A stretch of 24,267 nucleotides of DNA from JBEVEP01 sp040512755 (GTDB lineage Bacteria > Pseudomonadota > Alphaproteobacteria > Rhizobiales > Rhizobiaceae), in the NCBI GenBank assembly GCA_040512755.1, contig JBEVEP010000018.1, positions 1 to 24,267 of the forward strand. Direction: 5' to 3'. Below, piece after piece: positions 6,864 to 14,009 of this stretch; within the stretch, counting starts at the first letter, position 1; each line of letters opens with the position of its first letter. The notes beneath the pieces are model-generated. The model searched no databases. It was not told the DNA's origin and was given only the letters and a program-made list of their open reading frames with translations. The position numbers and the translations under genes are program-made.

Positions 6864-7805
6864 TTAGTTTACGGTTCGTCCGAGCATCAGATCCATATTC
6901 TGCACCGCGGCGCCTGATGCGCCTTTGCCGAGATTGTCGAGCAAAGCGACCAGGTTGACCTGGCCCAGGCCCTCCGTTCCGAAGACGTAGAGCCTCATCA
7001 TATCCGTATCGGCAAGCTCGGTCGGATCGAGGCGTGCAAGCTTGGCGCTTTCGGCAAGCGGCGCGACTTCAACGATCGTCTGGCCGGCATAATGAACCGT
7101 GAGCGCGTCGTGAATGTCCCGGAACGACGGCGCGTTATTGAGATCGGCCAGATGCAGCGGCACCTGCACGATCATGCCCTGCGGGAAGCGGCCAACACTT
7201 GGAGCAAAGATTGGCCGCCGGTCCAGAAGGCCGTGCAGTTTCATCTCAGCAACGTGCTTGTGTTGCAGGGGAAGCCCGTAAAGGAAATGCGGGGCGGCGA
7301 TATGGTCCTCGCGCGTCGGATCTTCCATTTGGGCGATCATCTGCTTGCCGCCGCCGGTATAGCCGGAGACGGCGTTGATCGTGACCGGATAGTCAGCCGG
7401 CAATATGCCTGCCATGACGAGCGGGCGGATCAGAGAGATCGCGCCGGTCGGATAGCAGCCTGGATTGGCGACCAGCCTTGCGCGCGCAATTCGCACGCTC
7501 TGGGCGGCATCCATCTCGGCAAAGCCGTAGGCCCAATCCGGATGCACGCGATGTGCGGTGGACGTGTCGATGATGCGCGTCGAATTGTGTCCATCGAGGA
7601 TGCCGACGGCTTCCTTCGAGGCATCGTCCGGCAGGCAGAGTATGGCGATGTCGGCTTCCTTGAGGAAACTGGCGCGCATGTCGACGTTCCGCCTTTCCGC
7701 CTCCGGGATGGACAAGATGTCGAGGTCATGCCGGGCGGCAAGCCTTGTGCGGATCTGCAGCCCGGTCGTTCCGTGTTCGCCATCGATGAAGATTCTGGGT
7801 TTCAT
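6864..7805 (-). CDS. argC: N-acetyl-gamma-glutamyl-phosphate reductase, type 2 (short form)
   Basis: 313 residues. It performs the NADPH-dependent reduction of N-acetylglutamyl phosphate to the semialdehyde, the third step of arginine synthesis. The Rossmann start IFIDGEHGTTG (5-15) and the active-site cysteine Cys117 in ANPGCYPTG are clear. The short length and the DGEHGTTG motif place it in the type 2 ArgC class common in alphaproteobacteria rather than the longer enteric type. It follows speB by 55 bases on the same strand, so the two probably form an operon of arginine and agmatine metabolism. A small GCCGGC-loop-GCCGGC hairpin lies in the gap (about 7834-7855). Confidence 0.96.
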   Translation of the reverse strand: MKPRIFIDGEHGTTGLQIRTRLAARHDLDILSIPEAERRNVDMRASFLKEADIAILCLPDDASKEAVGILDGHNSTRIIDTSTAHRVHPDWAYGFAEMDAAQSVRIARARLVANPGCYPTGAISLIRPLVMAGILPADYPVTINAVSGYTGGGKQMIAQMEDPTREDHIAAPHFLYGLPLQHKHVAEMKLHGLLDRRPIFAPSVGRFPQGMIVQVPLHLADLNNAPSFRDIHDALTVHYAGQTIVEVAPLAESAKLARLDPTELADTDMMRLYVFGTEGLGQVNLVALLDNLGKGASGAAVQNMDLMLGRTVN

Positions 7806-7860
7806 GGGGTTTCCAACGCCATTTCAATGAAAACAGCCGGCGCATGAGGCCGGCAGGCGG

Positions 7861-8826
7861 TCAGGCCGCCAACTCTCCGTTGCGTGTCTTCTGTTCCGCA
7901 AGAAGACCCAGGACATGCATCGCGACCGTTGCTCCGGCAATGGCCGTAATATCGGCATGGTCGTAGGCGGGTGCAACTTCGACGACATCCGCGCCGACGA
8001 TATTGACGTGGCCAAGCTGGCGAAGCGCCGACAGAATTTTCGATGATGAAGGCCCGCCTGCTACCGGCGTGCCGGTGCCCGGCGCAAAGGCGGGGTCAAG
8101 GCAGTCGATATCGAAGGTCAGGTAGCTCGGCTTGCCGCCTGTGCGTTCCGCGATCGCATAGGCGATGTCGGCAGGCCGCATGTCTTCGACATCGTAGCCG
8201 TGCAGGATTTTTATTCCGAAATCGTCGGGCGCGTGCGTACGGATCCCGATCTGGATCGAGCGGGCCGGATCGATAACGCCATCCCGGGCGGCGCGCGCGA
8301 CGAAAGAGCCGTGGTCTATCCGCTTGCCGTCATCGAACCAGGTGTCCTGATGGGCGTCGAAATGAATGAGGGCAAGCGGCCCGTGGATCGCAGCATGGGC
8401 TTTGAGAAGGGGCCAGCTGATGAAGTGGTCGCCGCCGAGGGACAGCAGAAAAGCGCCCGACTTGAGAATCTTCGCCGCCTCGCGCTCGATAATTGCCGGC
8501 GTCTTCTGATGGTTGCCGTAGTCGAACAGGCAGTCGCCATAGTCAACGACGCTCATCGCTTCGAACAGATCACGGCTGAACGGATATTGGGGGTCGTTGT
8601 CGAAGATTGCTGAAGCGCGCCGGATAGCCTGCGGGCCGAACCGGGCCCCCGGCCGGTTGGAAACGGCGGCATCGAAGGGGATTCCCCAGACCACAGCGTC
8701 GGCGCCTCTCACATCCTTTGTGAATTTGCGTCGCATGAAGGACAGCGCCCCCGCGTAGGTCGGGTCGCTTGCGGCGCCAGTCGTCTTGCGCGCAGTGAAG
8801 GCGTTGTCGATCGAGGTCGATGGCAT
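7861..8826 (-). CDS. speB: Agmatinase / ureohydrolase family
   Basis: 321 residues from the chosen start. It hydrolyses agmatine to putrescine and urea with a binuclear manganese centre. All metal ligands are present: His134 (GGDHF), Asp157, His159 and Asp161 (HFDAHQDT), Asp239 and Asp241 (DIDCLDP). The start MPSTSIDN at 8826 is preferred because AGAGGGG lies 6 bases before it; an in-frame ATG six codons upstream (8844) has a poorer site. Other ureohydrolases (guanidinobutyrase, proclavaminate amidinohydrolase) share these motifs, so the exact substrate is likely but not proven; adjacency to argC favours a guanidine compound from arginine metabolism. It is divergent from the phosphodiesterase gene. 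Confidence 0.92.
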   Translation of the reverse strand: MPSTSIDNAFTARKTTGAASDPTYAGALSFMRRKFTKDVRGADAVVWGIPFDAAVSNRPGARFGPQAIRRASAIFDNDPQYPFSRDLFEAMSVVDYGDCLFDYGNHQKTPAIIEREAAKILKSGAFLLSLGGDHFISWPLLKAHAAIHGPLALIHFDAHQDTWFDDGKRIDHGSFVARAARDGVIDPARSIQIGIRTHAPDDFGIKILHGYDVEDMRPADIAYAIAERTGGKPSYLTFDIDCLDPAFAPGTGTPVAGGPSSSKILSALRQLGHVNIVGADVVEVAPAYDHADITAIAGATVAMHVLGLLAEQKTRNGELAA

Positions 8827-8913
8827 GTGGTTCCCCTCTGACATCTTCGGAAGGGACCTTATTGGATATTCTTCCCGGAAATGCGACCCCTTTGTTGTCC
8901 TCCGTGACGGCGA

Positions 8914-8931
8914 GTGTCATCCACTTGTCAT
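8914..8931 (+). promoter_or_regulatory. Pho box (PhoB binding site) before the phosphodiesterase gene
   Basis: GTGTCAT (8914-8920), four bases, then TTGTCAT (8925-8931): two 7-bp direct repeats with an 11-bp period. This matches the Pho box consensus CTGTCAT-N4-CTGTCAT known from rhizobia and enterics in 12 of 14 positions. A further GTGTCAT occurs at 8946-8952. The site ends 71 bases before the ATG at 9003, a sensible position for an activator. Confidence 0.7.
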
Positions 8932-9002
8932 CCCGCTTCATGGCCGTGTCATGCTGACTCTCTAAGCCCTCGCGCGTCTCTCTTCGTCGTGGAGTGATTC
9001 AT

Positions 9003-10025
9003 ATGCGGGGGATTTCCTGTGTCGCGATCCTTGTCGCCGCGCTGGCGGGGTTTGTGACGCCCGGACAGGCCGAGGGCACCCGGGTCGAACAGATACTCGA
9101 GCGCTTCGAGCACGCAAATCTCTGGCGCGACCATGTGATGATCGTCGCTCATCGCGGCGGCTGGATGGAGAACGGCAGGATCGTTCACGCCGAGAATTCC
9201 ATAGAGGGCATCAGGAATGCGGTCGCCTTGGGCGTCGAAATGGTCGAGATCGACGTCAGAAAATCGAAGGATGGGGAATTCGTGGTCCTGCACGATTCCT
9301 GGCTCGACCGCACGACAAGCTGCCGGGGCGAGGTGGTGCAAAGGACGGTGGCCGAGCTCAAGCAATGCCGGCTCGTGATCGAGGGAAGCGGCGTCGAGAC
9401 TGCCGAGAGTGTACCGACACTGCGCGACATGCTGGCGGCGACCAGGGATCAAGTGCTGGTCAATATCGACAACAAACTCGATGTTGAGGATCTTGCCGGT
9501 GTTGTGGCCATCGCCCGCGCCATGGACATGGCGGATCAGGTGCTGATCAAGCAGAATCTTTGGAACGCGGAAAAGATATCGCAGATGAAGCGGCTGATGG
9601 CGGCGATGGGCGAGGGCGTAAAATTCATGCCGATCATCGCCGATGACGCGGTTCAGGATGTTCGCTTTCTGGAAACCGCGAGCACGACGTTTTCGGCCGA
9701 CGCCGTCGAGATGATCAACTGGCACAGGGGCGGCGAGCGGATGACCCCTACGGGTGGCGCGCTGTTCGGCACGAAGGCGCGCGCCGTCGCCGCGCGGGGC
9801 GACTGGCACCTCTGGGTCAATACCTATTCCATTGTCAACAAGAGCGGCGGCTATCTTGCCGGCGGGCGCGGGGACAAGCTTGCCGTGTTCGCGAATGTCC
9901 CGGAGGAGGCGTACGGGTTCTGGGTCGATCATGGCGCGACCATCATCCAGACCGACGAGCCCAAGGCAGCAATCGAATGGCTGGAGGCCAACGGCTACCG
10001 CGTACCCTATGATCTGACCAACTGA
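9003..10025 (+). CDS. Secreted glycerophosphodiester phosphodiesterase family protein
   Basis: 340 residues. The N-terminus (MRGISCVAILVAALAGFVTPGQA) is a signal peptide with a likely cleavage after GQA, so the enzyme is periplasmic. The GDPD catalytic set is visible: His50-Arg51 (AHRGG), Glu64-Asn65 (AENS), Glu82 and Asp84 (VEIDVR) and His97 (LHDS). The family cleaves glycerophosphodiesters to glycerol-3-phosphate and an alcohol using a divalent metal. The C-terminal part (NTYSIVNKSG; QTDEPKAAIEWL) completes the TIM barrel. Start 9003 is chosen over a GTG at 8994, because GGAG lies 8 bases upstream and the signal peptide then has a short n-region. The upstream Pho box indicates induction under phosphate starvation, fitting phosphate scavenging from lipid-derived diesters. 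Confidence 0.92.
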   Translation: MRGISCVAILVAALAGFVTPGQAEGTRVEQILERFEHANLWRDHVMIVAHRGGWMENGRIVHAENSIEGIRNAVALGVEMVEIDVRKSKDGEFVVLHDSWLDRTTSCRGEVVQRTVAELKQCRLVIEGSGVETAESVPTLRDMLAATRDQVLVNIDNKLDVEDLAGVVAIARAMDMADQVLIKQNLWNAEKISQMKRLMAAMGEGVKFMPIIADDAVQDVRFLETASTTFSADAVEMINWHRGGERMTPTGGALFGTKARAVAARGDWHLWVNTYSIVNKSGGYLAGGRGDKLAVFANVPEEAYGFWVDHGATIIQTDEPKAAIEWLEANGYRVPYDLTN

Positions 10026-10097
10026 ATGCTTATCCGGTGCGTCGACGCTCGCCCTTTGGCTGGAGTGCGTGAAGCCTCCGACTTTAGGACGTTGTTT

Positions 10098-10150
10098 TGC
10101 GCATCGGATTGATTCGAAAACCGCTTCGCCCTTTTCGGTCCGATGCTGTA
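10098..10150. repeat. Intergenic palindromic repeat (copy C)
   Basis: Starts TGCGCATCGGATTGATTCGA and ends CGGTCCGATGCTGTA. Same orientation as 2987-3038 and opposite to 2523-2576, with very few differences over about 53 bp. It lies between the phosphodiesterase gene and the rpsI terminator. Confidence 0.85.
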
Positions 10151-10212
10151 GCGATCGAGCGGCGGCGGCTCTATCCGCTCCTGAAGTGAAGGCCGCATCT
10201 GACGGTTCAAAC

Positions 10213-10241
10213 AAAAAAGCGGACCCGAAGGTCCGCTTTTT
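10213..10241 (-). terminator. Rho-independent terminator after rpsI (works both ways)
   Basis: A 12-bp stem AAAAAGCGGACC / GGTCCGCTTTTT around a CGAA loop, with T-runs on both strands. It lies 24 bases after the rpsI stop and probably also stops transcripts from the plus-strand phosphodiesterase gene. Confidence 0.9.
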
Positions 10242-10264
10242 CGAAAGATGTAAGTTCGAACCGC

Positions 10265-10738
10265 TTAGCGCTTCGAGAACTGGAAGCTGCGGCGGGCCTT
10301 CGCCTTGCCGTACTTCTTGCGCTCGACGGTACGACTGTCGCGGGTGAGGAAGCCGCCCTTCTTGAGTACCGACCGCAGGCCGGGCTCGTAGTAGGTCAGC
10401 GCCTTCGAAATGCCATGACGGACCGCGCCGGCCTGGCCGGAAAGGCCGCCGCCGACAACCGTCGCGACGATGTCGAACTGGCCATCACGATTGGTCGCGA
10501 CGATCGGCTGCTTCAGAATCATCTGAAGGACAGGACGGGCGAAATAGGCGTTGAAATCCTTGTCGTTGACGGTGATCTTGCCGGAACCCGGCTTCACCCA
10601 GACACGGGCGATCGCGTCCTTGCGCTTGCCGGTGGCATAGGCGCGGCCGCTCTTGTCCAGCTTCTGGACGTGGACAGTCGCTGCCGGCTGCGCGACGGCA
10701 GCAGTTCCGAGTTCTGCGAGCGAATTGAGCTCAGCCAT
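10265..10738 (-). CDS. rpsI: 30S ribosomal protein S9
   Basis: 157 residues. The conserved S9 body starts at about residue 30 (GRAYATGKRKDAIARVWVKP) and ends with the universal basic tail RRSFQFSKR, whose last residues reach the P-site tRNA. VGGGLSGQAGAVRHGISKAL is the typical central motif. The N-terminal extension of about 25 residues (MAELNSLAELGTAAV) is usual in alphaproteobacteria. The ATG at 10738 lies only two bases after the rplM stop, with GAGGG 7 bases upstream, so the two genes are cotranscribed and coupled. Confidence 0.98.
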   Translation of the reverse strand: MAELNSLAELGTAAVAQPAATVHVQKLDKSGRAYATGKRKDAIARVWVKPGSGKITVNDKDFNAYFARPVLQMILKQPIVATNRDGQFDIVATVVGGGLSGQAGAVRHGISKALTYYEPGLRSVLKKGGFLTRDSRTVERKKYGKAKARRSFQFSKR

Positions 10739-10740
10739 AA

Positions 10741-11202
10741 TCAAGCCCTCTTGTTCTTGGCGTTCAGCGCGCCGACGTCGAGCGTTTCGGGCTGCTGCGC
10801 AATGTGCGGATGTTCAGCGCCTGCATAGACGCGGAGGTTCTTCATCTGGCGGCGGCCCAGCGGACCGCGCGGGATCATGCGCTCGACGGCCTTCTCGACG
10901 ACGCGCTCCGGAAAGCGGCCTTCAAGCAGCTGACGCGCGGTGCGTTCCTTGATGCCGCCCGGATGGCCGGTGTGCCAGTAGTAGACTTTGTCGGTGAATT
11001 TCTTGCCGGTGAAGACCACCTTGTCGGCATTGATCACAATGACATTATCGCCGTCATCGACGTGCGGCGTGAAGGTAGGCTTGTGCTTGCCCCGGAGGCG
11101 GTTGGCGACGACGGAGGCGAGACGGCCGACGACCAGTCCTTCGGCGTCGATCAGCACCCACTTCTTCACCACGTCCGCAGGCTTCTGCGAAAAGGTTTTC
11201 AT
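10741..11202 (-). CDS. rplM: 50S ribosomal protein L13
   Basis: 153 residues, starting MKTFSQKPADVVKKWVLIDA, the usual alphaproteobacterial L13 start. Conserved segments include GRLASVVANRLRGKHKP, DNVIVINADKV, KVYYWHTGHPGG and RMIPRGPLGRRQMKNLRVY. It binds domains of 23S rRNA early in 50S assembly. The frame is open farther upstream to 11298, but homology begins at 11202. The ribosome-binding site is weak (AGAAAGCA), which may point to control by the leader. First gene of the rplM-rpsI operon. Confidence 0.98.
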   Translation of the reverse strand: MKTFSQKPADVVKKWVLIDAEGLVVGRLASVVANRLRGKHKPTFTPHVDDGDNVIVINADKVVFTGKKFTDKVYYWHTGHPGGIKERTARQLLEGRFPERVVEKAVERMIPRGPLGRRQMKNLRVYAGAEHPHIAQQPETLDVGALNAKNKRA

Positions 11203-11290
11203 CTGGATTTGCTTTCTTCTGGGACCTTCCGAAGAAGGCGTTTCTTGTTGCTTTGTTTGGTCAAGGGCAGAGCTCGCCAAAAATGAAACG

Positions 11291-11311
11291 GCGGCCAATT
11301 TGCGTGGCCGC
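11291..11311 (-). promoter_or_regulatory. Hairpin in the rplM leader
   Basis: GCGGCCA (11291-11297) pairs with TGGCCGC (11305-11311) around a 7-base loop. It falls just inside the predicted transcript start, in a leader of about 115 nt before rplM. Such leaders often carry autogenous control in ribosomal operons, but no known L13 leader motif was recognised. Confidence 0.35.
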
Positions 11312-11324
11312 TGTCTCGGGGGCG

Positions 11325-11353
11325 CTTATAGGCGAGACGGCAAAGCATGTCAA
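11325..11353 (-). promoter_or_regulatory. Housekeeping promoter of rplM-rpsI
   Basis: On the minus strand TTGACA (11353-11348), exactly 17 bases, then TATAAG (11330-11325): a near-consensus sigma-70-type promoter. Transcription should begin near 11318. No other minus-strand gene is downstream before rplM. Confidence 0.75.
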
Positions 11354-11487
11354 CGAAGGGTTGGCGATTGTTGTTCGAAAAAACGCTTACAAATCAATCT
11401 GTTAATTGAGAGGTATTATTTTACCACATACTTGCGGCCCAGCACGTGGCTGCTGGAGTTGTGACCTTCGACCCTGGGCGCGCCGTT

Positions 11488-11931
11488 CTAGAGACTTCTG
11501 GGCGGAATGGAATAGGTCCCGGTCGCGTGGGCGACGGTGTGCCGATCAGGACCGGCGGTGATGTCGATATCGAACACCATGAGGCTTTTTCCGAGCTTGA
11601 GGATACGGCAGTTGCCGTCTATCGGGCCGGCCTCGGCCTTGCGCATAAAGTTGATGTTGAGGTTGGTTGTGACGGAAAGGGCGTCCGGCCCGGCGTGCGA
11701 AAGCACGCACACATATCCGCCGATGTCGGCCAGCGTGAACAGGGACGGTCCCGAAACCGTTCCGCCGGGGCGCAGATGGCGCTCGGTGGCGTTCAGACGC
11801 ACCGAGCAGCCGCCCGGGAAGACATCGGTGACCGTATAGGCCGGGAAATCGTCGTTGAGCTGCGGATAGACCGATCTCAGGAGCGTGGTGACCTCGTCGG
11901 CGCTCATCAGCGGCGTGAGCTTGGCCGTCAT
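11488..11931 (-). CDS. PaaI-type hotdog-fold thioesterase
   Basis: 147 residues with a single hotdog domain of the 4HBT/PaaI class. The catalytic region reads RHLRPGGTVSGPSLFTLADIGGYVCV in parts (57-80): where the family usually has HN-x-x-G-x-hGG-x-x-x-x-x-D, Asp69 and the following helix are retained and the helix-start Gly-Pro-Ser replaces part of the usual motif. Later strands (LSVTTNLNINFMRKA) are typical. Such enzymes hydrolyse acyl-CoA or aryl-CoA thioesters. It is divergent from the enoyl-CoA hydratase homologue, with 164 bases between, and may belong to the same acyl-CoA pathway. GTAGAGG precedes ATG immediately. Confidence 0.85.
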   Translation of the reverse strand: MTAKLTPLMSADEVTTLLRSVYPQLNDDFPAYTVTDVFPGGCSVRLNATERHLRPGGTVSGPSLFTLADIGGYVCVLSHAGPDALSVTTNLNINFMRKAEAGPIDGNCRILKLGKSLMVFDIDITAGPDRHTVAHATGTYSIPPRSL

Positions 11932-12095
11932 CCTCTACTTCCCCACCCGGCGTCCGATGAACTGATACGGTCGCCAGTCGTTACTGTTGTCGATGGAAGG
12001 CAGAAACCATTTTCCCGGGTGCTCATCAACCCGCCATGTGTTACTTCCCGCGGTGACGGAACCGGCGTGACGTGCGACTGCAGGAGACAAGCATC

Positions 12096-12917
12096 ATGGC
12101 AGAAATTCTCGCGATGAAACGAGGCGATGCCCAAGGGCTGCTCGCCGTCGAGCAGAGAGGCCCGATCCTGCGTATCGCGCTCGCAAACCCGCCGGCCAAC
12201 CCGCTCTCGATTGCTATGATGGACGCGCTGCAGTCGGAACTGGATCGCGCACGGGACGATGCCGCCATTCGGGTGATCGTGCTTGCCGCTCATGGCAAGG
12301 TTTTCTGCGCTGGCCATGACCTGAAGGAAATGACGGCGCATCGCGCCGACGCCGACCGGGGCAGGGCGTTCTTCCAATTGTCCATGACACGGTGCTCCGC
12401 GCTGATGCAGTCGATCGTTGGCCATTCGAAGCCGGTGATCGCCGAGGTCGATGGACTGGCAACCGCCGCCGGTTGTCAGCTTGTCTCAAGCTGCGACCTT
12501 GCCATTGCATCCGAGCAGGCCACGTTTTGCACGCCGGGCGTAAACATCGGGCTGTTCTGTTCCACGCCGGGCGTGGCCCTGGCGCGCAATGTCTCGCGTA
12601 AACAGGCAATGGAAATGCTGCTGACGGGTGAAACCATCGATGCGGCGACCGCCAAGGATTTCGGGCTCGTCAATCGTGTCGTGCCGCGCGAATATCTCGA
12701 CCAGGTTGTGATGAAATACGCGCAAACCATTGCATCCAAATCACCTTTGACGCTGAAGATCGGCAAGGCGGCGTTTTACGCCCAGATCGAGATGGGCCTG
12801 GCCGAAGCCTACGACCACGCTACGCAGGTGATGGTGGAGAACATGCTCATCCGCGATGCTGACGAAGGTATCGGCGCATTTGTCGGCAAGCGCAAACCGG
12901 AGTGGAAGGGGGAGTAA
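12096..12917 (+). CDS. Enoyl-CoA hydratase/isomerase family protein, ECHDC3-like
   Basis: 273 residues with a crotonase fold. The oxyanion-hole segments are present: FCAGHDLKEM (70-79) and GLATAAGCQLVSSCDLAIA (120-138). However, the two glutamates used for hydration in classical enoyl-CoA hydratase are not there: the first position reads AGCQL (Gln128) and the second TPGVNIG (Gly148 region). This matches the ECHDC3-like group, whose reaction is uncertain. Start 12096 (MAEILAMK) has GGAG 8-9 bases upstream; a GTG eight codons earlier is less likely. The VOC gene follows after 9 bases, so it leads a run of at least three genes. Confidence 0.9.
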   Translation: MAEILAMKRGDAQGLLAVEQRGPILRIALANPPANPLSIAMMDALQSELDRARDDAAIRVIVLAAHGKVFCAGHDLKEMTAHRADADRGRAFFQLSMTRCSALMQSIVGHSKPVIAEVDGLATAAGCQLVSSCDLAIASEQATFCTPGVNIGLFCSTPGVALARNVSRKQAMEMLLTGETIDAATAKDFGLVNRVVPREYLDQVVMKYAQTIASKSPLTLKIGKAAFYAQIEMGLAEAYDHATQVMVENMLIRDADEGIGAFVGKRKPEWKGE

Positions 12918-12926
12918 AGGAACAAA

Positions 12927-13352
12927 ATGGAGCCCCGTATTTCCATCGTGACACTGGGCGTTCGCGACCTCGACCGCGCGGTGAATTTCTACGAGAAGAT
13001 GGGTTTGAAGCGGAACGAGAGCATCACCGAAGGCGTGGCCTTTTTTCAGATGGGCGGCATGATCCTGGGTCTTTGGCCGCGCGATCAGCTCGCGAACGAT
13101 GCAGGTGTGGAAAATAGCGAGCCGGGGTTCTCCGGCATGTCGCTCGCCTACAACACGCGATCCGACGCCGAGGTGGACGAAGTCCTTGCTGCCGCCGAAA
13201 GGGCCGGGGGACGCATCGTCAAGCCGGCGCAAAAAGCCTTCTGGGGCGGCTGGTACGGCTACTTCGCCGACACGGAAGGCCAGCTGTGGGAAGTGGCCCA
13301 CAATCCGGCCTTTCCAATCGATGCGAAAGGCAACATCTCGCTGCCCGCATGA
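12927..13352 (+). CDS. VOC family (glyoxalase/dioxygenase-like) protein
   Basis: 141 residues with two beta-alpha-beta-beta-beta modules. The first opens ISIVTLGVRDLDRAVNFYEK, the usual VOC signature; the second ends in GGWYGYFADTEGQLWEVAHN, where the Glu of WEVAHN is the normal metal ligand position. The first ligand position, often His or Glu in strand 1, is Ser/Thr here, so a full metal site is not assured. Members include glyoxalases, epimerases and resistance proteins; the substrate is not predictable. An AAAGGA site precedes ATG. Its stop overlaps the start of the CoA-binding gene. Confidence 0.85.
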   Translation: MEPRISIVTLGVRDLDRAVNFYEKMGLKRNESITEGVAFFQMGGMILGLWPRDQLANDAGVENSEPGFSGMSLAYNTRSDAEVDEVLAAAERAGGRIVKPAQKAFWGGWYGYFADTEGQLWEVAHNPAFPIDAKGNISLPA

Positions 13353-13870
13353 ATCACGACTCCTACGACAATGCCTATGTCAGCGGTATACTGAACTCCG
13401 TCCGCACGATCGCAATCGTCGGGGCGTCGGCAAATGATGTGCGGCCGAGCTTTTTCGTCACCAAGTATCTCATCGACAAGGGATTCGAGGTTTTCCCGAT
13501 CAATCCCGGGCACGCCGGCAGGAAGATTCTCGGCCGGCCTGTTTATGCGAGGCTGGCGGATGTTCCGGTCCCGATCGACATGGTCGACATCTTTCGGGCG
13601 TCAAACGGTGTGCCACCGATCGTTGACGATGCGTTGAGGCTGAAGCCCCCGCCGAAGGTGATCTGGATGCAACTGACCGTGCGCAATGACGCCGCCGCAG
13701 CCAAGGCGGAAGATGCCGGCGTCAAGGTGGTCATGAATCGCTGCCCGAAGATCGAATATGGACGCCTCTCGGGTGAGATCGGCTGGACCGGCGTCAATTC
13801 AGGCGTACTGTCTTCGAAAAAGCCGATGATGCGGCAGGGTTTCCAGAGCTTCGGCGTTCGGCCGAAGTAG
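13349..13870 (+). CDS. CoA-binding domain protein (YccU-like)
   Basis: 173 residues. A single CoA-binding Rossmann domain: VRTIAIVGASANDVRPSFFV (glycine-rich first strand and loop, 18-37), then GFEVFPINPGHAG, VPVPIDMVDIFRAS and KVIWMQLTVRNDAAAAKAED, ending with VVMNRCPKIEYGRL. This matches the family typified by the small YccU-type proteins, related to the CoA-binding module of succinyl-CoA synthetase and acetyltransferases; the role is unknown. Its ATG overlaps the VOC stop (ATGA at 13349-13352), so translation is coupled. The metY-like gene follows after 139 bases. Confidence 0.88.
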   Translation: MNHDSYDNAYVSGILNSVRTIAIVGASANDVRPSFFVTKYLIDKGFEVFPINPGHAGRKILGRPVYARLADVPVPIDMVDIFRASNGVPPIVDDALRLKPPPKVIWMQLTVRNDAAAAKAEDAGVKVVMNRCPKIEYGRLSGEIGWTGVNSGVLSSKKPMMRQGFQSFGVRPK

Positions 13871-14009
13871 AGGAAAAGACATTCCGGCGGTGCCTGTCTC
13901 TGCGCTTCGCTGAGTTGGCTGCTTGCCGCAAAGCGGAATTTTCTTCTTTGCAATCAGCGCCGAGCTTGGCCAAGAATGCGCGACGGGTTTACACTCCAAG
14001 GGGGGAACG

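Noticed and set aside
8949..10214. 421-codon minus-strand frame opposite the phosphodiesterase gene
   Set aside because: The plus-strand gene has a signal peptide and complete catalytic residues; the antisense frame has no recognisable domain and runs through a repeat.
13871..14009. Possible SAM-II or other SAM riboswitch upstream of metY
   Set aside because: Position would be right, and GGCGGTG and GCTTGC resemble parts of the SAM-II core, but the conserved downstream A-rich and GCTAAA-type elements are missing. A covariance-model search would decide.
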